Position numbers and translations under genes: made by a program. This document shows, piece after piece, positions 1 to 8,017 of a DNA stretch of 30,898 nt (its first letter is position 1; each line of letters begins with the position of its first letter). The notes under the pieces were generated by a model. That model did no database searches and was not told where the DNA came from. It saw only the letters and a list, made by a program, of their open reading frames with translations. The DNA comes from a virus, in the IMG/VR virus record IMGVR_UViG_3300020442_003505, positions 1 to 30,898 of that record; one strand, written 5' to 3'.

Positions 1-84
1 TTGTTGATTAGATGAAGCAGATTTAGCTGCATCATTCTTAAGTGCTTGTTGCACTTCTGGTGGTAATTGTGTTTCGTCTGCCAT
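1..84 (-). CDS. N-terminus of an unidentified late gene (partial)
   Basis: The first 28 codons of a minus-strand gene that runs off the left edge. The peptide starts MADETQLPPEVQQ and is Gln/Ala/Ser-rich and probably disordered. The ATG at 84 has an AAAAAGG Shine-Dalgarno-like stretch about 10 bases upstream and a late-promoter motif at 126-134, so the start is well supported. It lies downstream of the tail tube and a small unknown gene, so a tail or baseplate role is possible. Too little is present to name it. Confidence 0.7.
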   Translation of the reverse strand, partial: MADETQLPPEVQQALKNDAAKSASSNQQ

Positions 85-125
85 AATGTATAACCTTTTT
101 AATTTTTAAATACAATTTAATGTAT

Positions 126-134
126 ATAAATATA
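126..134 (-). promoter_or_regulatory. Late-promoter-like motif for the left-edge gene
   Basis: Minus strand reads TATATTTAT within a longer alternating AT run. It lies about 40 bases before the ATG at 84, leaving room for a leader with a Shine-Dalgarno sequence. It matches the motif upstream of most other transcription units here. Confidence 0.55.
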
Positions 135-181
135 TATTTGATGTCAAATATTTTATTTCAATATTTTTAATATTTTATTGA

Positions 182-523
182 CTAAATATCTGCCAATGAA
201 AAACTTAATATTTTTTTGTGGTCGTTATAATCAAAAAATTGATTATCTTTTCTACCTTTCCATGTTTTATTTGCAGTAACTCCGAGTTTCATGTCATTGA
301 AAACAATTTTCTTTCCACTACCGGTTTGAAATACCATTCTCCCAGAAGAGTCATCTATGTCATAATTTCTTAGAAACTTACCAACCTTAACTTGTTGTAA
401 TAAAAATTTTGCAAGTTTTGCATATGCACTGCTTAGACCCTCAATCTGTAACTCAGCTTGTTTATCGTTTTTAATTTCTTCAAAAATATCAAGTATTTGT
501 GTTTTTAGTTTTTCAGATTTCAT
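182..523 (-). CDS. Hypothetical protein, 113 aa
   Basis: Unrecognised protein. The N-terminal third (MKSEKLKTQILDIFEEIK) is a charged, likely helical segment; the rest is mixed, with short beta-type stretches around FQTGSGKKIVFNDMKLGV. No membrane segment or catalytic motif is visible. I place the start at the ATG at 523 rather than the in-frame TTG at 529, because the late-promoter motif at 529-537 overlaps that TTG. Only five bases separate the motif from the ATG and there is no Shine-Dalgarno sequence, so the mRNA may be leaderless. It is preceded by a terminator that closes the tail-tube unit, so it is its own late transcription unit. A minor structural or tail-assembly role is only a guess from position. 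Confidence 0.8.
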   Translation of the reverse strand: MKSEKLKTQILDIFEEIKNDKQAELQIEGLSSAYAKLAKFLLQQVKVGKFLRNYDIDDSSGRMVFQTGSGKKIVFNDMKLGVTANKTWKGRKDNQFFDYNDHKKILSFSLADI

Positions 524-528
524 TATCA

Positions 529-537
529 ATAAATATA
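529..537 (-). promoter_or_regulatory. Late-promoter-like motif abutting a start codon
   Basis: Minus strand reads GTATATATTTATTGATAATG, with the core TATATTTAT ending five bases before the ATG at 523. It follows directly after the terminator at 545-573. Confidence 0.65.
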
Positions 538-544
538 TACAAAC

Positions 545-573
545 AAAAAAAAACTTCCCAAGGGAAGTTTTTT
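545..573 (-). terminator. Rho-independent terminator after tail tube gene
   Basis: Stem AACTTCCC / GGGAAGTT with a very short loop, followed on the minus strand by nine T residues. It lies about 20 bases past the gp19 stop at 594. The flanking A tract makes it potentially functional in both directions. Confidence 0.85.
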
Positions 574-593
574 TTAAAACTGGAATTAAATGA

Positions 594-1085
594 TTAGTAT
601 TGAAGAATTGCGTAATCGTAAGAAAGTGTTAATTCAACAGTCATTGGATCACCAGTTGACCAATCAAGAGTACCAAATGTTGCATTGTTAATAAACGCAC
701 CTTTGATTTTCCATTCTTCAACTTTATCACCAACAGGTCCAAGCATATTGAAAACGAGATCCTTCTTGTAGAAATCTGCGTATCCATTTCTACCTGTAAC
801 TGATTCATGTGAAAGACGAACCCATTCCATTGTTGCTTGAGCGGCACTCGGAACAACTGGATCGTAAAGTGTCATTGTAATATCTTGCCATTCTGCTTTA
901 CCTGCACGAACTTTGCGTTTGATATTGATGTGATCGAGGGTGTTAACATCAATTGTTAATGATGGTCGGGACATACCCTTTACCAAATAAGCGGGAATTC
1001 CATCTACGTACATAATGAATCGATTTGATGTCTTCGGTTCAAATGCAGTAAAGAACATTTCATTTGCTGTAATTAAATCTGCCAT
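594..1085 (-). CDS. 19: Tail tube protein, gp19-like
   Basis: Homologue of T4 gp19, whose hexamers stack to form the inner tail tube through which DNA passes. At 163 residues it has the length expected for the family. It shows the typical N-terminal part (ANEMFFTAFEPKTSNRFIMY followed by VDGIPAYLVKG), the RPSLTIDVNTLDHINIKRKV segment near residues 40-60, and the C-terminal strand VELTLSYDYAI. The ATG at 1085 is preceded by a GGAG Shine-Dalgarno site 10 bases upstream. Two late-promoter motifs lie upstream (1124-1132 and 1186-1194) and a hairpin terminator follows, so it is probably a strongly expressed monocistronic unit, as expected for an abundant structural protein. Identification is by recognition of the family. 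Confidence 0.93.
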   Translation of the reverse strand: MADLITANEMFFTAFEPKTSNRFIMYVDGIPAYLVKGMSRPSLTIDVNTLDHINIKRKVRAGKAEWQDITMTLYDPVVPSAAQATMEWVRLSHESVTGRNGYADFYKKDLVFNMLGPVGDKVEEWKIKGAFINNATFGTLDWSTGDPMTVELTLSYDYAILQY

Positions 1086-1123
1086 AGTGTTTATTTCTCC
1101 AGTTTTGTTTTGTTTAACTTTTC

Positions 1124-1132
1124 ATAAATATG
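1124..1132 (-). promoter_or_regulatory. Proximal late-promoter-like motif of tail tube gene
   Basis: Minus strand reads CATATTTATGAAAAG, about 38 bases before the gp19 ATG. The TTTATGAAAA downstream context is shared with the sheath gene promoter at 4579-4587. Confidence 0.6.
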
Positions 1133-1185
1133 TTTTACAATTTCCAAAAAATCTTTTTTTTTAAAAAATTATTCAACTAACATTA

Positions 1186-1194
1186 ATAAATATA
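1186..1194 (-). promoter_or_regulatory. Distal late-promoter-like motif of tail tube gene
   Basis: Minus strand reads GAGTATATTTATTAATG, a second copy about 100 bases upstream of gp19 in the 129-base gap between it and the preceding gene. Two promoters may raise expression of the tube protein. Confidence 0.5.
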
Positions 1195-1214
1195 CTCTAA
1201 ATCAAAAAATATAT

Positions 1215-1916
1215 TTATTTATCTTTTCTTAATTTATTACCAACCAACTTTGCAGAACCATAAATTACTGCTCCAACAAATTGAATATGTTGTGGTCCTG
1301 GCCAAGGAAATGATAATCCGATAACACCAGTTGCAAATAATGTTAACAATGCCATACCTTCTGGTCCTGCAAATAATGTAGATAGTGTAAATCCCCCACC
1401 AAGTGCCATAATCATATCCCCCATATCAAAGTCGTAATCTGCATTACCGGTGAATGTCATGTTCAACCAAATATAAATTAGAATACCAGCAACTGCTATT
1501 CCTGCTATTCTTTTTGTTTTAGGATGCTTTGCCAAGAACGCATCTAAGTCTTTTAGTTTATCCTCAGTCCATCGGCCGACCTTGGTACTTGCCATATACT
1601 CACCTATTGCTTTTATTACTTGTTTGTATGCCTTAAATCCTTTTTTAACAAGATTAAATAAATAACTTAAACTAAATTTAATTTTTGCGAAGAACTTAAA
1701 TACAACTTTGTTTAAAAACAATTTTACTAAATCTTTCAGTTTTACTTTTATTATATCTTTTAATTCCGTCAAAAAAGACCAAATCTTTTTAAGTTTTCCA
1801 GGAATGACAAATTCATTTAGTTGGTTTTTATCGTTATCGAGTTCGTTTTCTTTTACAAAATTGCAAAACTCTTTATATTGAAGTTCGTGAAGAATTTCTG
1901 TTAACGACATATCCAT
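1215..1916 (-). CDS. Hypothetical membrane protein between sheath and tube genes
   Basis: Unrecognised 233-residue protein. Residues 40-110 are Lys-rich amphipathic helices. Hydrophobic segments follow at about 136-154 (IAGIAVAGILIYIWLNMTF), 167-184, 187-204 and 211-225, separated by short Gly/Pro turns, so it is likely an integral inner-membrane protein with a long basic N-terminal cytoplasmic part. The start is set at 1916 (MDMSLTEIL): the longer frame to 1982 runs through the terminator hairpin of the sheath gene and the promoter, so those 22 codons are spurious. The motif-to-ATG spacing is five bases, as at the gene starting at 523, and no Shine-Dalgarno is present. A membrane protein between gp18 and gp19 is odd for a T4-like cluster; a holin-like or host-envelope role is possible but not shown. 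Confidence 0.75.
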   Translation of the reverse strand: MDMSLTEILHELQYKEFCNFVKENELDNDKNQLNEFVIPGKLKKIWSFLTELKDIIKVKLKDLVKLFLNKVVFKFFAKIKFSLSYLFNLVKKGFKAYKQVIKAIGEYMASTKVGRWTEDKLKDLDAFLAKHPKTKRIAGIAVAGILIYIWLNMTFTGNADYDFDMGDMIMALGGGFTLSTLFAGPEGMALLTLFATGVIGLSFPWPGPQHIQFVGAVIYGSAKLVGNKLRKDK

Positions 1917-1921
1917 TTCTA

Positions 1922-1930
1922 ATAAATATA
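1922..1930 (-). promoter_or_regulatory. Late-promoter-like motif abutting a start codon
   Basis: Minus strand reads GATATATATTTATTAGAAATG; the core ends five bases before the ATG at 1916. It lies just downstream of the sheath gene terminator. Confidence 0.65.
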
Positions 1931-1940
1931 TATCTACACA

Positions 1941-1970
1941 AAAAAACCCCTCTGCGAACAGAGGGGTTTT
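1941..1970 (-). terminator. Rho-independent terminator after tail sheath gene
   Basis: Strong GC-rich stem CCCCTCTG / CAGAGGGG with a TTCG loop on the minus strand, extended by A-T pairs and followed by a T tract. It starts about 23 bases past the gp18 stop at 1993. Confidence 0.92.
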
Positions 1971-1992
1971 AAATTTATACAATGTTTATCTA

Positions 1993-4509
1993 TTATCCTT
2001 CAAAACTTGCACCAGTTGGTGTAAGATTGAAATCAAGGATAACAAACTCAATTGCTTTTGCAGGTTGCAAGAACACTTGACCATAAAGAATATTTCTGTC
2101 AATAAGATCAGGTGTATTATTTGATTCGTCCATTACGACACGATATGCATACAAACCATTTCTTTGTTGAACACTTTCAAGGTATGGATTTACTATACCG
2201 AGGAAACGATTTCTTGTTGCAGTTACGTTTTGTTCGAATATCAAGAACCTTGCAGTGCTTGCGATAAACTTCTTAAGAGCAATCATCAAACGACGTACAT
2301 TAACCCTATCAAGTGCAGAGGAACGACGTTGTAGTGTTTTTTGACCAAATGCTACAATACCTTGACCAGGAAATGCGGCGATTGGGTTAACTTTACCTTC
2401 GTATAATGTATCTCTTTCCGCAAAGTTAAGACGATCCATAACACCAACTGCTTTCTCGATACCACCACGATTTAAACCGGCAGGAGCAAACCATTCAGCA
2501 GAAACCTTGTCATTTGAAGCATAAACTGCTGGCATAACTGCACTTGGTGGAAACGGCATAATTCTATTTGTTGCAGGATCAATAACTTTCACCCAAGGAT
2601 AGTATGTAGCCGCATAATTTGAATCAAGTGTAGCAACTTGATCAACTGCATCGTCTACTCGTCCTGGTTGATTGTTTGCACCAACCGCATCTAAGATGTA
2701 GAATGTATCTTCACGTGTTTCGCACAAATCGACACCACGATTAATAACATTTCTATGTAGATCAAGTGACAAACCAGGTGTTACAAGAAGATTAATATCA
2801 AATTCATCTTGATTACTGAGGGCAGCGAATGCCTTCTTATACCCCTCTGTTCCCTCTGTGAATGGACCACTACAATCAAGACCTTGTGCATTTGAAGCAG
2901 TAATGTCTGCACCAAGATTAATCGGATGGGTTGGTGATTTTCCATCAAACCCACCTTGGAAACCAACAAGGAATCTTCTCTTACGAACATTATCATAGTC
3001 ACTTGATTCACCTAAGAATGAATCAATTGAAGGTGTTGCGTGTGCAACATTTTCTGCATCTCCGTCTTCAGTTGCGTCTAAACTTGTATATGTACCACCT
3101 TCGTCCATGTAAAAACCCTTACCGGTAGTTCCTGGATTTATTGGAAGTGGTGCAAATAACTCAATGGTGTTACGGGATGATTCGGGAAGACTTAGCAATC
3201 CGTCAGGACTAACTCCATTAAAAACCGTTCCGTTGAAATATCTTCCTGGATTTTTTTCATAATGGGAGGCATAACTCCACTCTGGTGCAGGAACATTAAT
3301 TCCACTTAAAGGTGACGAGTAAGGTGCAAATCCGTAAGGCATTGCGTTTGCAGGAGCAAAAGCATCGGCAGGCATCTCAATGCGAATCCAATTACTTTTA
3401 TTTCCGTAGTCACCGTGTTCAACTATCTTTCCATCGTTATTTGTTTCAACCCATCGGTCTCCAATTACACGTGGTAAATATTGAGGACTTGTTGGGTCGA
3501 GATTTAGATTATCATAATTTTCAAGAACTTCTTGGTTTTTATCATTGTCACCGAATTTTCTTACTATCAAACTGAATGTTCCGTAATCTGTTCCTTGTAA
3601 TGATCCAGGTGTCTTTATGTTATAGATACCAATTTTTATCTCACGATTTGCAAGTGTTCCCATATTACGAGTAACGACTTTAAAAAGATCGTATCTTTGA
3701 CCACTTATTTTCTGTGACTTGATCATCGGTGTATATGCTGAAGATACACCAACATCCGTAAAATCCAACGGACCATCACCAAGTTTGGAAGCATAATCCG
3801 GTGCAGTATTATCAGTTTGGGAAGCATTATTAATTACTTCGGCTATAAGTGAGTAACTCAATCCACCGGGTTGCATGGATTCATGTACCTTTCGTGCAGT
3901 ATCTTCAAAGTAAGAATACAAATATGCTGACTTTGAGTTTTTCTGCGCCGCACGTCCATAGACATTGTGAATACTATCGGGACTTGACGGATCGATTGAA
4001 AATTCGTTATCAATCATTCCGGGACCATCAGGATCATCCAAAGATAATGTTGCCAAATCGTCATTTACATTGATTTCACCATTTAATACAGTTGCATTTG
4101 GAAATCCGTCAAATCTTGCATCCGGATCTTTATCTCTTAAAGTATTTGCTAAAACACCGATTACAAATTCATCTCCTGCTTCAACTGATCCAGATGTTTC
4201 ATTTGCTACTGCTTTTACTATAACAGAGTTTTTCTGCTCATACCCACCAAGTGAACCAACTCTTACGATGGTAACTACACCTTGGTGCTTTAAATATTCT
4301 CGTGCTACCCAAGGTTGATAATACTTTCCGTCAGGAGCACCAAAAAGGTCCTCTAAATCTGCCTGTGATCTTACTACCGTTGGTGCGAATGCCGGACCTC
4401 TATCGAAAGGACCTACAATTGCTCCACCTATCTGGGATATTCCTTGTGCAAGGAAGGATTGATCTACCTCATTGGTAAATACTGCTGGACTTACTACTCG
4501 TTCTGCCAT
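1993..4509 (-). CDS. 18: Tail sheath protein, gp18-like
   Basis: Contractile tail sheath subunit that surrounds the gp19 tube and contracts at infection. The N-terminus (MAERVVSPAVFTNEVDQS, then GGAIVGPFDRGPAF) and C-terminal core (LMIALKKFIASTARFLIFEQ, and the segment ending VILDFNLTPTGASFEG) are diagnostic of myovirus sheath proteins. At 838 residues it is much longer than T4 gp18 (659), so the variable outer domains in the middle (about residues 100-550) are expanded. The ATG at 4509 has an AGGAG Shine-Dalgarno 11 bases upstream and a roughly 65-base leader from a late-promoter motif at 4579-4587. A strong terminator follows. The family is secure; the role of the extra middle sequence is unknown. 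Confidence 0.95.
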   Translation of the reverse strand: MAERVVSPAVFTNEVDQSFLAQGISQIGGAIVGPFDRGPAFAPTVVRSQADLEDLFGAPDGKYYQPWVAREYLKHQGVVTIVRVGSLGGYEQKNSVIVKAVANETSGSVEAGDEFVIGVLANTLRDKDPDARFDGFPNATVLNGEINVNDDLATLSLDDPDGPGMIDNEFSIDPSSPDSIHNVYGRAAQKNSKSAYLYSYFEDTARKVHESMQPGGLSYSLIAEVINNASQTDNTAPDYASKLGDGPLDFTDVGVSSAYTPMIKSQKISGQRYDLFKVVTRNMGTLANREIKIGIYNIKTPGSLQGTDYGTFSLIVRKFGDNDKNQEVLENYDNLNLDPTSPQYLPRVIGDRWVETNNDGKIVEHGDYGNKSNWIRIEMPADAFAPANAMPYGFAPYSSPLSGINVPAPEWSYASHYEKNPGRYFNGTVFNGVSPDGLLSLPESSRNTIELFAPLPINPGTTGKGFYMDEGGTYTSLDATEDGDAENVAHATPSIDSFLGESSDYDNVRKRRFLVGFQGGFDGKSPTHPINLGADITASNAQGLDCSGPFTEGTEGYKKAFAALSNQDEFDINLLVTPGLSLDLHRNVINRGVDLCETREDTFYILDAVGANNQPGRVDDAVDQVATLDSNYAATYYPWVKVIDPATNRIMPFPPSAVMPAVYASNDKVSAEWFAPAGLNRGGIEKAVGVMDRLNFAERDTLYEGKVNPIAAFPGQGIVAFGQKTLQRRSSALDRVNVRRLMIALKKFIASTARFLIFEQNVTATRNRFLGIVNPYLESVQQRNGLYAYRVVMDESNNTPDLIDRNILYGQVFLQPAKAIEFVILDFNLTPTGASFEG

Positions 4510-4576
4510 CTTATTCTGTCTCCTATGTTTTGAATTTTGGGTTAAATGATGTTAAAAATCTAAGTGTTGACTTTTT

Positions 4577-4618
4577 TCATAAATATAGACGAAAAATCTC
4601 AAAAACTTATATTTATGA
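4577..4618. repeat. Inverted repeat of the late-promoter motif
   Basis: Perfect 11-base inverted repeat: TCATAAATATA at 4577-4587 and TATATTTATGA at 4608-4618, 20 bases apart. The left arm is the minus-strand promoter motif of the sheath gene. The right arm is the same motif on the plus strand, pointing away from gp18 into the coiled-coil gene and gp15 as antisense. It could form a hairpin or a divergent promoter pair. Confidence 0.7.
4579..4587 (-). promoter_or_regulatory. Late-promoter-like motif of tail sheath gene
   Basis: Minus strand reads CTATATTTATGAAAA, about 70 bases upstream of the gp18 ATG. The gene has its own AGGAG ribosome site further downstream. Confidence 0.65.
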
Positions 4619-4630
4619 TTTTTTTTAAAT

Positions 4631-4903
4631 CTACACACTCACATATTGTGCAGAATTTATGTCAATCTGACCAGGTCCATATTTTGTTTCCAGTCGGGTG
4701 ATGAAATCAGTTTCTTTCTTTTTTAGACATTCAAAATCATCTTGTGCAATTACAAGTTCATTATCTAATTCTGATAATTGTTTTTGGAGTTGTGATTTTT
4801 TTAATGAAAGTTCACCTATTGTGAATATTATTGTTTGGTATTCTCCATTCAACTTTGCAATTTCAGCTCTTTCATCTTCTGTTAAATTATTTTCTTTTTT
4901 CAT
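4631..4903 (-). CDS. Small coiled-coil protein
   Basis: A 90-residue protein made of two long heptad-rich helices (about residues 8-72; for example FTIGELSLKKSQLQKQLSEL) with a short tail (KYGPGQIDINSAQY). This two-helix hairpin layout is common among small uncharacterised phage proteins, and no enzyme motif is present. It lies between the tail terminator gp15 and the sheath gp18, 37 bases after the gp15 stop. The ATG at 4903 has no clear Shine-Dalgarno sequence and no good promoter motif, so it is probably read through from the neck operon. A tail-assembly chaperone or minor structural role is possible from position only. Confidence 0.75.
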   Translation of the reverse strand: MKKENNLTEDERAEIAKLNGEYQTIIFTIGELSLKKSQLQKQLSELDNELVIAQDDFECLKKKETDFITRLETKYGPGQIDINSAQYVSV

Positions 4904-4940
4904 AAAATACTATTATGTAATACTTTTTAGAAAAAATCAA

Positions 4941-6170
4941 TTATTTTTTAAAAGATATTTCAAGTAGCAGAGACGAATATTCGTTAATCTTTAAAACGGC
5001 AGTATATCCGTTGTTCAAATCAATGTTCAAAGTCTCACCCTTTAATAGTTTTTTATCAGTATTATTAAAATCCCACAATATATAATCCTCACCTAAATCA
5101 TTCACAACAAAGGAAATCATAAAAACCTTATCTAATAATGATAATTCATAAAATGATTCATCATTCCAAGTTTCTACACGATAAACAATTTCAGGATCGT
5201 TAAGATACAAAATTCTTTGCTTTCTATGTAAGGTGAAGGAATTTCTTGAACTTGGTAATTTTTTTGGTTGTGTTTCTAATGTATTACTGGTATTTTCCCA
5301 ATTCCATACGACTTTTCTTTTAGTCAACCCCCGTTGTTTAGTTGTATTGTTATCAAATATATCCGGTAATAAATGTGCATTGATAGTTACTGAAAATGTA
5401 GTGCTTACTATTCTATCATCGTCACTTGGAACTTCAATCGTATTTGAAAAACTCTGTACAGATGCTCTAAATTTAAACCTTTTAGGATCTCCCCAATAGT
5501 CACCCTCGGCAAAGTTTACTCTTTCCACAATCATGTTCATTTGCTCTACATATTCTGTTATGATTGTGAAATCATAAGATAGTACAACATGATCTGGAAA
5601 TGTAATATTATGTACCTCGTAAGAAGGTTTTGCTCCTGTTATTGCACTGAACTTATCATACATATTATATTTATCAAATTTTTTTACAAAAGGCATTGTT
5701 AAGTATTTGTTAAACGTAACCAGTTCATTGTCCTTTTCCATTCCAGTACGAGTAAACACAATAATAGGTCTTTGTAACTGACCCTTTGCATCCCGCAAAA
5801 ACCCATCTCTTTGGATTGCAGCCCATCTTTCAGGTGAAGCATGTCGGATTGGAACACTAATTGCAATTCCATCAGGACCAACTACTTGGGGTGAAATTAC
5901 TTTAGTAAAATATTCGTATAAAACATTGTCTATATCTGTTAATGTGACTGAATAATTTTTAAAACTACCATCATTGTCACTTGCTTTTAGTTTGGTTGCA
6001 CGATTATCAGATTTTAGACCATGATCTGGTTTTTTAATACCCGACCTATTATCATCATACCCTATGCTCGGTGGGACTGTGTTTAATTGTGCTTTAAACT
6101 CACTGACTTGTCCATCCCCTCCTAATTTTTTTAAGGTAATAAACGGATTGCTTACATTTTCATAGTCCAT
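4941..6170 (-). CDS. 15: Tail completion / sheath stabiliser, gp15-like
   Basis: Homologue of T4 gp15, the hexameric terminator that caps the tail tube and sheath and joins the tail to the neck. Shared features include ISVPIRHASPERWAAIQRDG (about residues 103-122; T4 has IRVPITYASKEHF), LSYDFTIITEYVEQMNMIVE (about 200-220), and a segment near 255-275 matching the T4 strand before its WSLTFEVNGW. At 409 residues it is longer than T4 gp15 (272), with extra sequence at both ends. The ATG at 6170 directly abuts the TAA of the gp14-like gene, so the two are translationally coupled, and a GAGAG site precedes it. The gp13-gp14-gp15 order supports the assignment. Confidence 0.85.
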   Translation of the reverse strand: MDYENVSNPFITLKKLGGDGQVSEFKAQLNTVPPSIGYDDNRSGIKKPDHGLKSDNRATKLKASDNDGSFKNYSVTLTDIDNVLYEYFTKVISPQVVGPDGIAISVPIRHASPERWAAIQRDGFLRDAKGQLQRPIIVFTRTGMEKDNELVTFNKYLTMPFVKKFDKYNMYDKFSAITGAKPSYEVHNITFPDHVVLSYDFTIITEYVEQMNMIVERVNFAEGDYWGDPKRFKFRASVQSFSNTIEVPSDDDRIVSTTFSVTINAHLLPDIFDNNTTKQRGLTKRKVVWNWENTSNTLETQPKKLPSSRNSFTLHRKQRILYLNDPEIVYRVETWNDESFYELSLLDKVFMISFVVNDLGEDYILWDFNNTDKKLLKGETLNIDLNNGYTAVLKINEYSSLLLEISFKK

Positions 6171-6635
6171 TTAGTATTGTCTCTCTGCTATATTTAATTT
6201 ACTTAATCTTGACATATGTGCGTTGCACACAAAACTGTAATTTTTTTCGGGTTGACCACCAAGGAATTGATTTTCAATTACATTACTTATCTCAAAATAC
6301 GCAGTTTCCCAATTTACTATATCACCGACTTCCGGATATATTTCTTTTATCTCACACAATTTTTGATGAAATCTAAATAATGTACCCTTCTTTACATCAG
6401 GACCAAACCCCTCGTATAATGTAGATTGTGGGTCGGTTTCAACCAAACAGGTAGTGTGAACTCCCGGATAATAAAATTTTGTAATAGCTTCTTCATATAC
6501 ATTTGTTTTTGTTTCATTTGGATTTATCTTATATACAACTACACTTTGTTCTATTATATCATGTAACAGTTCACCGTTTATACTATTCATAAACCTCACA
6601 TCTCTTCTGCTATAATATCTTCCAAACGAATCCAT
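6171..6635 (-). CDS. 14: Neck protein, gp14-like
   Basis: Likely homologue of T4 gp14, a neck protein that closes the filled head and joins it to the tail. The match is mainly in the C-terminal half: YPEVGDIVNWETAYFEISNV followed by ENQFLGGQPEKNYSF resembles the T4 region [20 protein letters not shown] and YQLGQNAIRKITAGKF. At 154 residues it is shorter than T4 gp14 (256) and seems to lack the T4 C-terminal part. I choose the ATG at 6635 rather than the upstream TTG at 6644, because it follows the gp13 TAA by one base with GGAT nearby, a typical coupled start. Placement between gp13 and gp15 homologues is strong support. Confidence 0.78.
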   Translation of the reverse strand: MDSFGRYYSRRDVRFMNSINGELLHDIIEQSVVVYKINPNETKTNVYEEAITKFYYPGVHTTCLVETDPQSTLYEGFGPDVKKGTLFRFHQKLCEIKEIYPEVGDIVNWETAYFEISNVIENQFLGGQPEKNYSFVCNAHMSRLSKLNIAERQY

Positions 6636-6636
6636 T

Positions 6637-8013
6637 TTATCCAATATACATAAAATTAGGTACTTTTTTTAAGTTTTCTTGTAGATTATCAGATACTTGA
6701 TTCAGTTGCTCACTTGTAGTACTCCGACTGGTTACTTCTAAATCTTCTCTAAGTTCTGTTACTAATTGTTCCTTTTCCTGTTGTGCTTCTGATCTAAGTG
6801 CATCTCCATCAAGTGATGTTTCTCCTCCAGGAATTGGAATGCTCTGATACTTAGAACGAATAGCACCAAGTAATTCCTTGCAAACTGACAGGTAATATTT
6901 CATAATCCATCGTTTACCCACATCATTTATAGTTGAAAAACTATGAAATTGATAAGGTACATTACTAACATCAGTTACAGAGTTTGTTGAACCATCACTT
7001 AAAGTAGGTGATTCATTATTATTAACATCTGTGCTTGATGTATTTTTTGGAGTCCCATCATTTAACCCATTTGAGTTTTCAACCGAAACAACTTGTTGCG
7101 TTGTTTCTTCTGTAACCTGTGTTTGGGTCTTTGGCATAGTGTTAAATTCATCTGCATCTACATATCCTTGTACCGCTGCTATGTCTCGTTCTCTTTTATA
7201 TACATAATCAAACCACAATTTGAAATCTTTTGTAGGTGTTGGTAAAATCGTAAGTTTATTATTGATAATTTCAAATCCGTATGCACTCTTTCTCACCATC
7301 TCATTAAACTCAATTGCTTGTAATCTCATTAAATCTTCATTAACTGGTCTTAACAAAAATTGAGTACCGATTGGAGACATACCTCCCCAATTAAAGTCAT
7401 TTAATAAATTTGAATGAGACATTCCAGAGTTTGACATTGGGTCGTAAATTCGGTTTAGTGCAGGTGGTGGGTTGTGCCATATTCTCTTTACCTCAATTCT
7501 TTCTAATTTTTTCTCACCTGTTTTTGCATCAATGTAATATTGATTAAACAAACCCTGTAGGTCGTAGGTTTGCACTCCTGCTTTTACATCTAAACTTGCT
7601 TTTCTCCAATCAACATTTCCACCCACACCAACTTCTGCGCCGTAGGCCTCGGATAACTTAAGATAAAATGGGAGTGGTTGTGTCTGTAATATTGAAGTTG
7701 TTAAGTTAACACTTGTAGAAGTTCCTTTAAGACTATACAAATTTTGTTTTATTGAAAATTGATTAATCTGTGCACTGTATTCAGATACTGCTTCTTCGAG
7801 ACAAGCATAAAACTGCATATCAATCATTTCTATGTCTACTATTGGATACCCAAGTCTTCTTGCAGCCCAATCAGCTGCTCTTGGTGCAAATGATACAAAC
7901 TCTGAATCCGAATCAAAAAATCCAAAAGGAGTTTTGCCAACAGGAGAAGAAACCTGACCATCCCATCTGATTCGTTCTAATTCATTTTTATTCTCTATAC
8001 TTTCTTCTTCCAT
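6637..8013 (-). CDS. 13: Neck protein, gp13-like, with inserted low-complexity linker
   Basis: Homologue of T4 gp13, which binds the portal after DNA packaging. Two blocks match T4 closely: ARRLGYPIVDIEMIDMQFYA at residues 51-70 (T4 [20 protein letters not shown]) and the C-terminal IPIPGGETSLDGDALRSEAQ from about 392 (T4 [20 protein letters not shown]), including the run of charged helix after it. At 458 residues it is about 150 longer than T4 gp13; part of the extra is a Ser/Thr/Asn/Val-rich, probably disordered linker at about 293-352. The ATG at 8013 lies four bases from a late-promoter motif and has no Shine-Dalgarno sequence. It heads the neck operon gp13-gp14-gp15. Confidence 0.88.
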   Translation of the reverse strand: MEEESIENKNELERIRWDGQVSSPVGKTPFGFFDSDSEFVSFAPRAADWAARRLGYPIVDIEMIDMQFYACLEEAVSEYSAQINQFSIKQNLYSLKGTSTSVNLTTSILQTQPLPFYLKLSEAYGAEVGVGGNVDWRKASLDVKAGVQTYDLQGLFNQYYIDAKTGEKKLERIEVKRIWHNPPPALNRIYDPMSNSGMSHSNLLNDFNWGGMSPIGTQFLLRPVNEDLMRLQAIEFNEMVRKSAYGFEIINNKLTILPTPTKDFKLWFDYVYKRERDIAAVQGYVDADEFNTMPKTQTQVTEETTQQVVSVENSNGLNDGTPKNTSSTDVNNNESPTLSDGSTNSVTDVSNVPYQFHSFSTINDVGKRWIMKYYLSVCKELLGAIRSKYQSIPIPGGETSLDGDALRSEAQQEKEQLVTELREDLEVTSRSTTSEQLNQVSDNLQENLKKVPNFMYIG

Positions 8014-8017
8014 GTCT

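Noticed and set aside
123-130. T4 consensus late promoter TATAAATA on the plus strand
   Set aside because: It points away from all genes and is simply the complement of the minus-strand motif that recurs at other gene starts.
1917-1982. 22-residue N-terminal extension of the membrane protein (MYKFKTPLF...)
   Set aside because: These codons are made of the terminator hairpin and promoter motif between the sheath gene and this gene.
2931-4318. Plus-strand frames opposite the sheath gene
   Set aside because: No coding character, ribosome sites or homology; gp18 on the other strand is unambiguous.
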